Source: a virus. From it: a DNA stretch of 45,642 nt. Of the stretch, positions 16,311 to 25,534 are shown piece after piece. Position numbers and translations under genes: made by a program. Every line of letters starts with the position of its first letter. Within the stretch, counting starts at the first letter, position 1. The notes under the pieces were generated by a model. It saw nothing but the letters and a program-made list of their open reading frames with translations. It was not told the origin of the DNA and made no database searches. The stretch lies in the IMG/VR virus record IMGVR_UViG_3300023284_001280, positions 1 through 45,642 of that record; one strand, 5' to 3'.

Positions 16311-18434
16311 ATGTCAAACCAACGACCAGGGATCGATCTGAAGGTCTTTGTCGATGGCAAAGTCAACCGATCATTTCAAGTACTTGAAATTGAGGAATCT
16401 CTTGGTTCTGGCCGCATGAATTATGCGCGTCTTCGTTACGATTTGGGAAACACTCAGGTCGAAAGAGGCCGCAGAAAAGCCGAGTATATTCTTGATCATC
16501 AGTTCATTGATGCCCCTGAACCAGGTGGTACGACCAAACTCAATGGTGCCGAGGTCGAAATTGTGGGAACCGTGAAAGGTTTCAACAAGGTTTATCATTA
16601 TGGTCACATCGGAATTCAATCATTGAATATCTCAGGCGACGAATCTTTTATCCTCACAAGTCGCATCAAAAACTCAGATTTTGGGATTCCAATTGAGGGC
16701 CAGCGTGTCGTCGACACTTTAACTTTCAAGACCACCTGGCGTCATCTTTTACAAGGAACTCGGCCCGTATTGTTGGATCGTCCGATCATCTTCAATCCGG
16801 AACATACTGACGGAACGATTCGGGGAAACAAACGCAAAAAAAGAAATGAACTCGTTTTTATTCATCCCACATCAGTTGAAACCGAGGGAGCAAAACTGCA
16901 CCAAAAAATTGGAACCGCTCCGAGTAGAGCGAGACTACTTGCTGGATTCTCTGATTTCATTAAAGCAGATCTATTTGAAATCGACATTGTAGAGAATTGG
17001 ACCCTTCCGGAAGCTGTTAAGTATTTGATGGAAGAAATGAACGGTTTCAAAACTTGGATACGAGAATTCAGGTCAATACCCCGTATCAACAATCCTTCTT
17101 TGAAGCAACTTAGTGAAATTTTACCCACGGATCGTGGACTTGTGAAAAATCATCTGATTAGGACGGGCGCTTATCTTCCCGAGGCTTTAGATCAAATACT
17201 CAATCCCTATGGATTCACTTGGAAGGTCAATCTACTCAATCGGGGAATTCGAATTATTCAGATTGTCAAACAAGGAAGTGGCGACAAGATTAAAGTTCAT
17301 TTAGATCGTCCCAAAACAGTGAACCATCAGAAAACGGAAGCCTATAAGACTGATTTGCATTACGACGTAGATAGAATTTACAACCAGGTACGTTTAAAAG
17401 GTGGTTTTACCCGAGTCGAAGCCACCTTCGAATTGACACGTGCATGGCCGGAGAGCCAGGACGATCTCGAGGACAGCGAACAATTCGACAAGACCGACAA
17501 AGATTTCCCGGAGTGGGATAAAAATCCAGATTTCCATCGAGCCTGGAGAGATTGGGTTTTGAATGAAGCGGGCGATTACTCGCGATCCAAAGCCTTTGAT
17601 CTCACCAAATTATTTCGCCAGGCGTTCGGTGCAACCCACCCACCTGTCGTCAGACGACGACGACGATTTCTTCCTATGTTGACGGTGGGTCAAGACGGTG
17701 AACCTTACGGCAACGTCCAGGGCATCTATATCGAATATTTTGATAAGGATGGTTTGAAACAACGTCTTCCTTTAAGGCAAGGCGAAGCAAATTTCACCGT
17801 GAAAATATTGAAAAACGAATGTGGAATTTCATTCACAGGCACCGAAATTCCTTACGACATTTACAAAAATGGTGATGACGCGAAGGTCTTTGTCACGGCA
17901 GTTATTGAAAGCGACACTAGAATCGAGGCCATCGCAAAAAGACCATCGACCAGTTCAGCCAGAGATCGGATCGAATTGATCTTTAATAAACCACTGAGCT
18001 ATCACAGGCATCTTCGACTTCCGGTTGGTGAGAATCGATCTATTTTCTCATCGGTTGTTTCAGTCGGTGATCCTGATTCTTTGGAAGGATCTTTCCCGGT
18101 ACAACTATCGGCCAAAGAATCGGATGGTCGATTTGCAATGTTAAGAGTTGCCCAAACGATTCGCGATTCACTGGATCAAGCAGAATGTAGCGGAACGTTT
18201 TCAGTTGACGGAATCGATCGATTGAAATATGAGCCCGGTGTCGTCGTCACCGAAATATCCGGACGAAATATAAAACTGCCTACGAATACTGAAACAAGTA
18301 AACAACAATTCCCGCAAGTCATCGCAGTCAAGTATTTTCCGCAAACCCAAATGACCACAATCATCCTCAAGACATTCCGAACCACGGAATCGCGTCTTGG
18401 TGAGATCTTGCTCCAAAAGAGAACTGCCACATGA
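16311..18434 (+). CDS. Tail hub/tip protein (gpD/gp27-like)
   Basis: 707 residues following the distal tail candidate. The N-terminal third reads like beta-barrel tail hub domains (RPGIDLKVFVDGKVNRSFQV, then VEIVGTVKGFNKVYHYG); the middle contains WTLPEAVKYLMEEMNGF and LPEALDQILNPYGFTWKV, a helix-plus-strand pattern shared with late-control gpD/phage hub proteins. The tip hub plugs the tube and carries fibres or lytic domains. No peptidase or glycosidase motif was recognised. Confidence 0.6.
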   Translation: MSNQRPGIDLKVFVDGKVNRSFQVLEIEESLGSGRMNYARLRYDLGNTQVERGRRKAEYILDHQFIDAPEPGGTTKLNGAEVEIVGTVKGFNKVYHYGHIGIQSLNISGDESFILTSRIKNSDFGIPIEGQRVVDTLTFKTTWRHLLQGTRPVLLDRPIIFNPEHTDGTIRGNKRKKRNELVFIHPTSVETEGAKLHQKIGTAPSRARLLAGFSDFIKADLFEIDIVENWTLPEAVKYLMEEMNGFKTWIREFRSIPRINNPSLKQLSEILPTDRGLVKNHLIRTGAYLPEALDQILNPYGFTWKVNLLNRGIRIIQIVKQGSGDKIKVHLDRPKTVNHQKTEAYKTDLHYDVDRIYNQVRLKGGFTRVEATFELTRAWPESQDDLEDSEQFDKTDKDFPEWDKNPDFHRAWRDWVLNEAGDYSRSKAFDLTKLFRQAFGATHPPVVRRRRRFLPMLTVGQDGEPYGNVQGIYIEYFDKDGLKQRLPLRQGEANFTVKILKNECGISFTGTEIPYDIYKNGDDAKVFVTAVIESDTRIEAIAKRPSTSSARDRIELIFNKPLSYHRHLRLPVGENRSIFSSVVSVGDPDSLEGSFPVQLSAKESDGRFAMLRVAQTIRDSLDQAECSGTFSVDGIDRLKYEPGVVVTEISGRNIKLPTNTETSKQQFPQVIAVKYFPQTQMTTIILKTFRTTESRLGEILLQKRTAT

Positions 18435-19429
18435 GTCGAGTGAGATCAGATTGGGAGGGTTTGCCTGCTTACGCAGAGATCCGGAGATTTGAATTGACCT
18501 CCGACATGGTCGCCGGCAAAGCCACGGCCAAGATGTTGTTCTATATTAGTGATTCCGACGACTATCAAAAAGAAGATCGGATCATTCGTGACGTTTTTTC
18601 GATCGATCCAAATTTCATTCCAAAGTCTGGTACGAAAGTCTTTGCAAAGAAATGGTCTGACAGTGGACGTTGGGAAATCCTATCGCTTACCGATGAAGAT
18701 GATCCATGCCTGCTTTGGTGTTTTGTACCTGGCACAAGCGTGCCAGGCGATGACGCGATCGATTCAGTCCAGGGCCTTAAAGCCTTGGACATTGGACTAG
18801 TGGGTCGCTTCGCGGGGCCTAAATATGATTTTAGTGCCTACAATAACACCTATTTCAACACGACATATAGAAATTTGGGACTCCACTTCGATGAGGATTT
18901 TACTTTCACATGTACTGTCAATCCAGACATTTTGGGAGTGGATCGAAACTTCATTTTCTCAACCAATGCGTTGGAACTCTATATCACCGGATCCGGTGAC
19001 ACGAATCCAACAAAGTTCGAAGTGGGTTGGACTGATTCAGATCCAACAAGTTTCAAAACGACGGATTTGACGACTGTCGTAAATGTCGGTCAGACCTACA
19101 AAATCTCTGTTCGATGGAATTTTGTTGATAAAGCAATAGAACTACGAGTCGACGGAAATTCAAGTTTCGGATCCACCGCAGATCCACTTTTGGACTCGAC
19201 GCAAGATAATGTCGCATTCGGCCGATCGATCGATTACACCGACGATGAACTAGATGGCCAGGTCGAATATTTCAAGTGGTATTGTTCTTTATTAACGGAT
19301 GAGCAAGTCGACGCGGAAACCTCTAGCTGCGGTTGTTGTGCAGAGGGTGGGAGTGACGGTGGAACGGGCGGATCATCGGCAGCAAAGGAACAACGAAGTG
19401 AGTTGTACTCGTTATCCCGGGGTAACTAA
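18431..19429 (+). CDS. LamG-like tail adhesion protein
   Basis: 332 residues, ATGA-coupled to the hub gene. Residues about 115-300 resemble a concanavalin/LamG jelly roll: LHFDEDFTFTCTVNPDIL, VGQTYKISVRWNFVDKAIEL, and VAFGRSIDYTDDELDGQVEY followed by FKWY, the classic last strands. Such domains bind surface glycans, so a receptor-binding role at the tail tip is likely. The C-terminus is a CGCC plus Gly/Ser-rich tail that overlaps the next gene. Confidence 0.7.
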   Translation: MSRVRSDWEGLPAYAEIRRFELTSDMVAGKATAKMLFYISDSDDYQKEDRIIRDVFSIDPNFIPKSGTKVFAKKWSDSGRWEILSLTDEDDPCLLWCFVPGTSVPGDDAIDSVQGLKALDIGLVGRFAGPKYDFSAYNNTYFNTTYRNLGLHFDEDFTFTCTVNPDILGVDRNFIFSTNALELYITGSGDTNPTKFEVGWTDSDPTSFKTTDLTTVVNVGQTYKISVRWNFVDKAIELRVDGNSSFGSTADPLLDSTQDNVAFGRSIDYTDDELDGQVEYFKWYCSLLTDEQVDAETSSCGCCAEGGSDGGTGGSSAAKEQRSELYSLSRGN

Positions 19430-20195
19430 GGCAAATATCGTAACGATTTGCCAAGGACGTCTCGAACAACTGAAAATCACATTACCCTCGATGCTCAATC
19501 AAGCATGTTGTGAGGCGGTGATCGTTGTTGCCTACGGCGACAAGGAAACGGCACGGTGGTGCGAATCCTTGGATCTTTCAAATCTCATCACGATTGAAGT
19601 CTTGGACAAAATTGAAATGTTCAATCTCTCAAGAGCCAGAAACATTGGCGGAATTGCGGCATTTGAACCGGCCATTGCATTTGTCGATTGCGACGTCCAA
19701 CTTGGCGAAAATTGGCTTATGCACTGTTTGGGTAAACTTGACGGCGGCCGTTTTGGGATCGTGGTGCCCGACCGGATGCAAGAGGGCATTGCTGGAACCA
19801 TTGTCACATTCGAAAGAATTTTTTATCCAAGCCGTGGTTACGATGAAGCCTTGAAAGGCTATGGAATTGAAGACGTTGATTTTATGAATCGATGTAGAAC
19901 TCTCAAACCGGGTTCGAAGTATGACCATCGACTGATTGCTCATTTGGAGCATGGACAAGAATTGCGGACAGCGAACTATCCAGAGAAAGACGTCAAAGCA
20001 TCCAAAAACGCCCAAAAGGAATATTTGAAAAACCGCGTTCATGTAAATCCAAAACATTTTGGTAAAGCAGTCACAATTCACCATGAAGGCTCGCTCGAGC
20101 AACTTCCGGAAGTCCAATGGATTGAACCTCCACCTATAAAGCAAAGGATCGACGGTCCAGCTTTAAGGCGGGAGGCAAAATATGCCATTCAATGA
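19398..20195 (+). CDS. Glycosyltransferase (GT-A, family 2/7-like)
   Basis: 265 residues. The GTG at 19398 is chosen because AAGGA lies 9 bases upstream; longer in-frame starts would run through the adhesion gene. The protein starts with a Rossmann-type strand (NIVTICQGRLEQLKITLPSM), has a DCD metal/nucleotide-sugar motif in FVDCDVQLGENWL, and GYGIEDVDFMNRC, which matches the GxGxEDxDF acceptor-side motif of GT7C-like domains. It would move a sugar onto an acceptor; in this setting the acceptor could be a phage fibre or host surface glycan. A glycosyltransferase inside the tail tip/fibre operon is uncommon. Confidence 0.8.
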   Translation: MSCTRYPGVTKANIVTICQGRLEQLKITLPSMLNQACCEAVIVVAYGDKETARWCESLDLSNLITIEVLDKIEMFNLSRARNIGGIAAFEPAIAFVDCDVQLGENWLMHCLGKLDGGRFGIVVPDRMQEGIAGTIVTFERIFYPSRGYDEALKGYGIEDVDFMNRCRTLKPGSKYDHRLIAHLEHGQELRTANYPEKDVKASKNAQKEYLKNRVHVNPKHFGKAVTIHHEGSLEQLPEVQWIEPPPIKQRIDGPALRREAKYAIQ

Positions 20196-20880
20196 TTTCA
20201 ACGAATCCGGAAAAGACTTTGCCGCAGATACGTCGATCCGAACGGTGATTCTGGGATCCAACCAGAACATTCTTGTCCAGGGTTTGAAGATCACCAATGT
20301 GACGAGCAATGTGGAAACCGTTCGATTGTTTTATGACCCTACCGGAACCACGGCGGACGAAACGACTGCTTTGCTTTGGGATACCCCGATTGAGCCTGGG
20401 ATTGTTTTCGACATGGATTTCGGTGGCGTAGGCCTGCCATTTATTGGCGGTGGATCATTGAAAATTCAAGCCAGTACAGGCAACGCAATCAACATTATGA
20501 CGTGGGCTCGAACCACTGATTATTTGGCGGGTATCAACTTCAAAACGCTAGGTCAAATAAGAAATGGAACTACTTCGCCCATAAATGTCTATACCATGGG
20601 TGACCTGGGTATTGAACACACAGCAATCAAAGCAATCGTTGCGTGCAACGTAACGTCATTAAAACGTAGATATTCTTTTTATGTCGACGGTGTGGGGAGC
20701 ACGTTTAATAACACGACAAAAGTTTTCCACGAATTACATTTGGGCGGGAACTCGACGGACATTTGGATTGAGCCAGGTGAAGGGATTCTTTTAGATGACA
20801 AGCTAGCTTCCGCTGCATTTCAATCGGATCTCGGAAATGCAATCAACTACACGTTGCTGGGAATCGAACACCAAGCATAA
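20182..20880 (+). CDS. Tandem beta-domain virion protein
   Basis: 232 residues; GGGAGG gives a strong ribosome binding site and the start overlaps the glycosyltransferase by 14 bases. Two similar halves are visible: VQGLKITNVTSNVETVRLFY ... GGGSLKIQAS and IKAIVACNVTSLKRRYSFYV ... IWIEPGEGILLDD, suggesting duplicated beta sandwiches. Probably a tail tip or fibre-attachment protein; no family name can be given. Confidence 0.6.
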   Translation: MPFNDFNESGKDFAADTSIRTVILGSNQNILVQGLKITNVTSNVETVRLFYDPTGTTADETTALLWDTPIEPGIVFDMDFGGVGLPFIGGGSLKIQASTGNAINIMTWARTTDYLAGINFKTLGQIRNGTTSPINVYTMGDLGIEHTAIKAIVACNVTSLKRRYSFYVDGVGSTFNNTTKVFHELHLGGNSTDIWIEPGEGILLDDKLASAAFQSDLGNAINYTLLGIEHQA

Positions 20881-20890
20881 GGGGTGAAAA

Positions 20891-23869
20891 ATGGCAGGGG
20901 TAGACGCCTACGCTGGCGCGAACAGTCGCGTTGATTTTTCAATGCGCAGACAAACTTTTCCGCCACAAAAAGCCTCGGGCATTGATCACGCGATCGACCA
21001 TGAGGGTGGCGGTGCCCAAGAGTTGGATGGTGATCATCTCGACATTGATTTCAATCCTTCAGATTACACTCCAGATGCTTCCATTTCCGAAGCGGACAAT
21101 ATCGATCACCTTGCGGCACACTTGAAGGGAATCTCTGACAAGCTGGGTTCGCTCGTAACTGGCTTGTCTTGGAAACAAGCAGTCCGAGTTGGGACAACCG
21201 CCAATATCGATTTGTCCTCTGCCCCGATTGGTATAGACACCATCGGACTATCGAGTGGGGATCGCGTCCTTGTTAAAGATCAAAGTGTTCCCGAAGATAA
21301 CGGAATCTATGACTATAACGGGTCTGGTTCGCCTATGACCCGTTCCAGCGATGCAGACATAGCTGCCGAACTAATAGGGGCCACCCTTTTCGTCACCGAG
21401 GGTGCTGTAAATGCAGACAAAGGATTTCATCAAACCATCGAACCTATCACCTTGGGTGTCACGGGCCTGGTCTGGGAACAATTCGCATCGGCACCACTTC
21501 TCCATGCTTCAACCCATGAAAATGGCGGCGTTGACGAAATCAACGTGGCTGGCCTCTCAGGGTTGCTGGCAGACGATCAGAACCCGGTGAACCACGCGAC
21601 CGACCACCAAAACGGTGGCGGGGACGAAATAAATGTGGCCGGCCTCTCCGGCTTGCTTGCCGACGATCAGAATCCAGTCAACCATGCAACTGACCACCAG
21701 AACGGTGGCGGCGATGAAATCAACGTGGCTGGCCTCTCAGGGCTCTTAGCGGACGATCAAAACCCAGTGAACCATGCAACCGACCATCAAAATGGTGGCG
21801 GCGACGAAATCAACGTAGGCGGACTCTCCGGACTTCTGGCAGACGCCCAAAATCCTTTGAGCCACGCAATTACGCATGAGCAAAGTGGATTAGATAAAAT
21901 AGATGGTGACAAATTAGAAATTGATTTCAGTCCCGCAAACTACACCCAAGATTCTTCGATTGGTGAGGCAGACAACGACCAAGATCTTTCAGCACATTTG
22001 AAAGGGATCAGCGACGAACTAGGGACACTCAAAACCGGTCTCGCTTGGAAAGATTCCGCCCGAGTTGCCACGATATCGGATATTAGTTTGGGTTCTGCAC
22101 CGGTGACTATAGATGGGATTTCAGTGTTCAGCGGCGAACGTGTATTAGTCAAAAATCAAATTGCGGCTGGGGACAACGGAATTTACGACTTTAATGGGTC
22201 CGGTTCCTCGATGACTCGATCGTCCGATGCCGACACTGCTGCAAAATTAGTCGGGGCAACTTTATTCATAACTGAGGGAAGCACGAACGCAGACTTAGGT
22301 TTTCATCAAACTGTCGAACCGATCTCTTTGGGCGCGACTGCACTTGTCTTTTCGCAATTTGCATCAGCACCGATCCAACACGGATCAACGCATGAAGATG
22401 GCGGCAATGACGAAATCAACGTCGACGGTTTGTCTGGACTCCTAGCGGACGATCAAAACCCGGTTAATCACGGAATTGACCATGAAAACGGTGGAGGCGA
22501 CGAAATCAACGTCGGGGGTCTGTCCGGACTCCTGGCAGACGCACAAACTCCATTGAGTCATTCGTCGACCCATATAAAAGACGGATCGGATGAATTAGAC
22601 GCCGACCAGGTTGACATAGATTTTTTCCCAAATGGGTATACCCCTGATCCTTCAATTCCGCAAGCCACGTCATCGAACCATTTGGCGGCACACTTGAATG
22701 GTATTGCAACTAGACTTAGAGAAATTTCTCAGGAATTAAGTTGGAAAGATGCGGCGCGTGTTGCCTCCACTGCGAATGTCAACCTGGCGTCGGCACCCGT
22801 ATCGATCGATGGAATTGCGCTGAATCAAGGCGATCGTGTATTAGTCAAAAATCAAACCCTCCCAAAAGAAAACGGAATTTATGATTGGCAAGAGGATGGA
22901 TTTGCCATGGCCCGAACGCTCGATGCTGATTCGGCGTTAAAGCTATTAGGGGCAACGATCTTAGTTCGTGAAGGAACTGTCAACAAGGACGTGACTTATA
23001 AATTATTAACCGACAATGTGACTTTGGACACGACGGCGTTGACATGGATTTCGGATATTTCGGAATTAAGTTGGAAAGATGCGGCGCGTGTTGGCACTAC
23101 AGCAAATATCAATTTAGCCTCGGCACCTACGTCGATCGACGGTATCACGCTGAGTGTCGGTGATCGCGTACTGGTTAAAGACCAAACGGCAGGCGAAGAC
23201 AACGGAATTTATGATTATCAAGGGGCAACGTCGACAATGACCCGGTCAGCCGATGCCGATTTGGCTACGGAGTTAGAAGGGGCAGCAATCTTCATTCGTG
23301 AAGGAACGGTCAATGAAGACATCGCTTTTTTCCTAGTGACTGACAGTATAGTTTTGGACACGACGGCCTTAGTCTGGATCCAATTTTCAAGTAAACCCGT
23401 AGTCCGTTTATTAGGCCTTGAATGGAGGGCCGATTCAACTGGTCCGTCCAAAGTGACTACCGGCAAAATAGAGGCCTTTGAATTACCTGATGGCGGTTCG
23501 AAGGGAGTCGAGACAAGTTTTGTTATTCCCGACGGAAATAAGCTAATCGCGAATCCAATGATCCACGTGAGCATTGTGGTGTTTTCAGCCGGAAGCGGTA
23601 ACAATGACGTGGATTTTGACGTGGGTGCAAAGTACATTGCCGTAGGCGATTTGACAACAAAAACAGACGACGAAACAATTAGTTTTGCTGTACCCATGAT
23701 AAATACGGTCAACGAAATGAAACACATGACTTTTGAACTGGACCGCAGCTTAATCGGTGATGATGATCACATTTCACTTAATCAGGTGCGAGATGGTTCG
23801 GTCGATGCGTTTGACGGATCGATTGCTTTGCTTGTCGACAGTCATGTAATGCTCACTTACAGCGACTAA
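20891..23869 (+). CDS. Long repeat-built tail fibre
   Basis: 992 residues, the largest gene here. Four copies of a roughly 105-residue domain start near 93, 385, 616 and 727, each with SWKxxARVxT, IDGIxLxxGDRVLVKxQ, NGIYD and TRSxDAD. Between them are runs of a 30-residue unit (HATDHQNGGGDEINVAGL + SGLLADDQNPVN), about four copies at 206-327 and two more at 496-557; His/Gly/Asp-rich repeats of this type are common in phage fibres. The C-terminal 150 residues look like a distinct beta knob. It would reach and bind the host surface. The near-identical DNA repeats invite copy-number change. Confidence 0.88.
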   Translation: MAGVDAYAGANSRVDFSMRRQTFPPQKASGIDHAIDHEGGGAQELDGDHLDIDFNPSDYTPDASISEADNIDHLAAHLKGISDKLGSLVTGLSWKQAVRVGTTANIDLSSAPIGIDTIGLSSGDRVLVKDQSVPEDNGIYDYNGSGSPMTRSSDADIAAELIGATLFVTEGAVNADKGFHQTIEPITLGVTGLVWEQFASAPLLHASTHENGGVDEINVAGLSGLLADDQNPVNHATDHQNGGGDEINVAGLSGLLADDQNPVNHATDHQNGGGDEINVAGLSGLLADDQNPVNHATDHQNGGGDEINVGGLSGLLADAQNPLSHAITHEQSGLDKIDGDKLEIDFSPANYTQDSSIGEADNDQDLSAHLKGISDELGTLKTGLAWKDSARVATISDISLGSAPVTIDGISVFSGERVLVKNQIAAGDNGIYDFNGSGSSMTRSSDADTAAKLVGATLFITEGSTNADLGFHQTVEPISLGATALVFSQFASAPIQHGSTHEDGGNDEINVDGLSGLLADDQNPVNHGIDHENGGGDEINVGGLSGLLADAQTPLSHSSTHIKDGSDELDADQVDIDFFPNGYTPDPSIPQATSSNHLAAHLNGIATRLREISQELSWKDAARVASTANVNLASAPVSIDGIALNQGDRVLVKNQTLPKENGIYDWQEDGFAMARTLDADSALKLLGATILVREGTVNKDVTYKLLTDNVTLDTTALTWISDISELSWKDAARVGTTANINLASAPTSIDGITLSVGDRVLVKDQTAGEDNGIYDYQGATSTMTRSADADLATELEGAAIFIREGTVNEDIAFFLVTDSIVLDTTALVWIQFSSKPVVRLLGLEWRADSTGPSKVTTGKIEAFELPDGGSKGVETSFVIPDGNKLIANPMIHVSIVVFSAGSGNNDVDFDVGAKYIAVGDLTTKTDDETISFAVPMINTVNEMKHMTFELDRSLIGDDDHISLNQVRDGSVDAFDGSIALLVDSHVMLTYSD
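21508..21870 (+). repeat. 90-bp tandem repeats within the fibre gene
   Basis: About four successive 90-bp units coding for the 30-residue GGGDEINVAGLSGLLADDQN module, differing mainly at third codon positions. Two more units lie at about 22378-22560. Recombination between them would change fibre length in frame. Confidence 0.85.
22730..23388 (+). repeat. Adjacent duplicated fibre domains
   Basis: Two neighbouring copies of the roughly 105-residue SWKDAARV domain, beginning near 22730 and 23059 with about 33 bp of almost identical DNA at each start. Copies three and four of the fibre domain series; the close DNA match suggests a recent duplication. Confidence 0.75.
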
Positions 23870-23928
23870 AAATGACGAAATGTTTTGAATTTCGAATGGC
23901 TGAAATTGGCGATGAAGGAATGTCTAAT

Positions 23929-23942
23929 ATTTCCCAGGAAAT
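23929..23942. promoter_or_regulatory. Palindrome ATTTCCCAGGAAAT, copy 3
   Basis: Near-perfect 14-bp palindrome between the fibre gene and the cysteine-peptidase-like gene, ending nine bases before its GTG. The AGGAAA half is well placed as a ribosome binding site for that GTG. A four-codon ATG frame (23941-23955) also begins inside it. Confidence 0.6.
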
Positions 23943-23951
23943 GGCGGCACA

Positions 23952-24449
23952 GTGAAACCCGTCCACCAGACACTCTTTGGATCCGAAGGCAATTGCCTGA
24001 TCACGTGCTTTGCTTGCATCCTGGAAGTGTCCCTCGAGTCGACGCCCACGATCTACTGTGATTACAAACGGTGGCCCGAAAGCGAACACCGCTTACGGGA
24101 ATGGCTGGGTCAATATGGTTTGGATTATTTGATGATCGACGTCTGCCGTTCTCCTGGCGACATCACCTGGCCCAAGGGTTATCATATTCTGGGAGGGCCA
24201 GGTCCCCGGGGTTGTGGCCATGCCGTGGTGGGTTTCAACGGTATGATGGTGCACGATCCGCATCCCAGCGGAGAGGGGCTTTTGAAAATCGAAGATTACA
24301 CGTTTATCATTGCTAAAATGCTCGGACCGACGGCCCCAACCGAATCGAATGAATTGTGCGAAAAGCAATGTCACAAATGCCAAAGAGTTTCTGAATGTCA
24401 CAGGGAAGCCATCAAATGTTTCTGTGGGGGCATTTTGAGTAAAACGTAA
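23952..24449 (+). CDS. Papain/C39-like phage protein with zinc tail
   Basis: 165 residues starting with GTG after palindrome copy 3. EGNCLITCF places a candidate nucleophile at Cys15, GCGHAVV a His at 90, and HDPHP an Asp at 102, a Cys-His-Asp arrangement typical of C39/papain-like folds. Similar phage proteins with the opening GNCxxxCxA and the late VHDPHPSGxGL are widespread but poorly characterised. The C-terminus adds CEKQCHKC...C...CFCG, likely a metal site. It could cut peptides or peptidoglycan cross-links; no substrate is known. Confidence 0.65.
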   Translation: MKPVHQTLFGSEGNCLITCFACILEVSLESTPTIYCDYKRWPESEHRLREWLGQYGLDYLMIDVCRSPGDITWPKGYHILGGPGPRGCGHAVVGFNGMMVHDPHPSGEGLLKIEDYTFIIAKMLGPTAPTESNELCEKQCHKCQRVSECHREAIKCFCGGILSKT

Positions 24450-24474
24450 TTTTCTGGTGAGGCATGTCTGGAAT

Positions 24475-24705
24475 ATGACGATTCGTATGACTTGCGAAGT
24501 TTGTGAATTCCTTGCGCGGCTCGGAGCGGAACTTCCATGCGATCGATGTATGTCCATTTTGGGCAGGTTGAAACCGATTGACCTTCCGCCCAGACTTATG
24601 ATTATGACGAACCCAGACGGGCGCAAGCGACCACCGCAATTCGATCCCCCGCAGGCCACGATTCCTTTTCCAGATCCGAGACCTGATCTACCGCCGGCCG
24701 CATAG
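24475..24705 (+). CDS. Small CxxC protein ending in PPAA
   Basis: 76 residues from the ATG at 24475 (a GTG at 24457 is an alternative). CEVC and CDRC form a zinc site at 7-10 and 24-27, followed by a proline-rich tail (PPQFDPPQATIPFPDPRP) that ends DLPPAA at the stop. It is the first member of the gene series sharing the CCGCCGGCCG linker; here the linker is the C-terminus instead of joining two parts. Function unknown. Confidence 0.6.
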   Translation: MTIRMTCEVCEFLARLGAELPCDRCMSILGRLKPIDLPPRLMIMTNPDGRKRPPQFDPPQATIPFPDPRPDLPPAA

Positions 24706-24720
24706 AAGGGAAAATCCCCC
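24706..24720 (+). repeat. Start-associated sequence, copy 1
   Basis: AAGGGAAAATCCCCC directly abutting the GTG at 24721. It combines an AAGGG ribosome binding site with a fixed spacer; GGG and CCC could pair around AAAAT. Confidence 0.75.
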
Positions 24721-25038
24721 GTGACAAATGAAGAAATTGAAAACCACCTAGAGGAGGCTTTTGAAAAGTTGACCTTGTTGGTTAGTTTTATGGGTGTTGT
24801 TGTCGATGGTGTTCGCGATCTTCAAAAAAGGGTCAAAACTTTAGAATCTTTTCATTCAGAAAATTCACGTCCAGTAGAGAATCCAATTTCCTCGACTACC
24901 TCGGATCCATTGCAGCTGGAAATGAAACAGATCATGTGTGACCTCAGTGGAGCATCCGATCCCCCGCCGGCCGAAAAAACACCAAATCAATACCCCAACA
25001 TGTTAGATCAAAACTGGCAAAATCCCCGACAAGCCTAA
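24721..25038 (+). CDS. Coiled-coil protein with PPPA linker
   Basis: 105 residues starting GTG immediately after start-associated copy 1. The N-terminal 60 are an amphipathic helix or coiled coil (IENHLEEAFEKLTLLVSFMG, then DLQKRVKTLESF). A PPPAEK linker follows at about 82, then a short tail without cysteine pairs, unlike its relatives. The 3' end contains a partial copy of the start-associated sequence (GGCAAAATCCCCG, 25016-25028). Function unknown. Confidence 0.6.
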   Translation: MTNEEIENHLEEAFEKLTLLVSFMGVVVDGVRDLQKRVKTLESFHSENSRPVENPISSTTSDPLQLEMKQIMCDLSGASDPPPAEKTPNQYPNMLDQNWQNPRQA

Positions 25039-25051
25039 AGGAAAATCCCCC
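25037..25051 (+). repeat. Start-associated sequence, copy 2
   Basis: AAAGGAAAATCCCCC directly before the GTG at 25052, the same arrangement as copy 1. Confidence 0.75.
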
Positions 25052-25510
25052 GTGGAATTATTGACATATTTACTTGCAATTTCCATTTGCTTGAATTTGC
25101 TCCAATGGTTCATCAAGACTATTCGGGTAAGACGTCTCAAAAAAGAGGGTGATCGTTTAAGGAGTATTCGAGCTAAATTTACTCCTGTACAATCTGAAAA
25201 CATCAAAAAGGCAAGGGAAATTATAAATCGAATTAAACAAGAAAGTATCACTGATCCACGTGGTTTTTATAAATGCGATTTTTGCGACCAAATCGTTAGT
25301 TTCGATGCGGTAACAGAAGAATATGAAAAATGTGTCAAATGTGGTAATGGTGTTATGCATCATTACGAATCTGGTCTTCCGCCGGCCGCTGATCCAAGGC
25401 CAATGTGGGTTGTATGCGATCGCTGCGGTATCCGGTGGAGTAGGGATTTCGAAGACAAGCCATGTAAGGGCTGTGGCGCTCACTTACGTGAACTCAGAGA
25501 AGATGATTGA
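25052..25510 (+). CDS. Membrane-anchored double zinc-ribbon protein
   Basis: 152 residues. The N-terminus is a single membrane helix (LLTYLLAISICLNLLQWFI) followed by basic residues, so the rest is probably cytoplasmic. Then a coiled stretch, a first zinc ribbon (CDFC...CVKC, about 72-98), a GLPPAAD linker, and a second zinc ribbon (CDRC...CKGC). The linker is at DNA 25379-25388. It looks like a membrane-tethered member of the linker family; function unknown. Confidence 0.65.
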   Translation: MELLTYLLAISICLNLLQWFIKTIRVRRLKKEGDRLRSIRAKFTPVQSENIKKAREIINRIKQESITDPRGFYKCDFCDQIVSFDAVTEEYEKCVKCGNGVMHHYESGLPPAADPRPMWVVCDRCGIRWSRDFEDKPCKGCGAHLRELREDD

Positions 25511-25524
25511 AAGGAAAATCCCCC
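25511..25524 (+). repeat. Start-associated sequence, copy 3
   Basis: AAGGAAAATCCCCC lies 10 bases before the ATG at 25535, with an additional GAGGAAACAA ribosome binding site between. This is the one copy not adjacent to its start. Confidence 0.7.
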
Positions 25525-25534
25525 GAGGAAACAA

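Noticed and set aside
24093-24659. A 188-codon minus-strand frame
   Set aside because: Antisense to the C39-like gene and the following small gene, without a ribosome binding site or recognisable domain.
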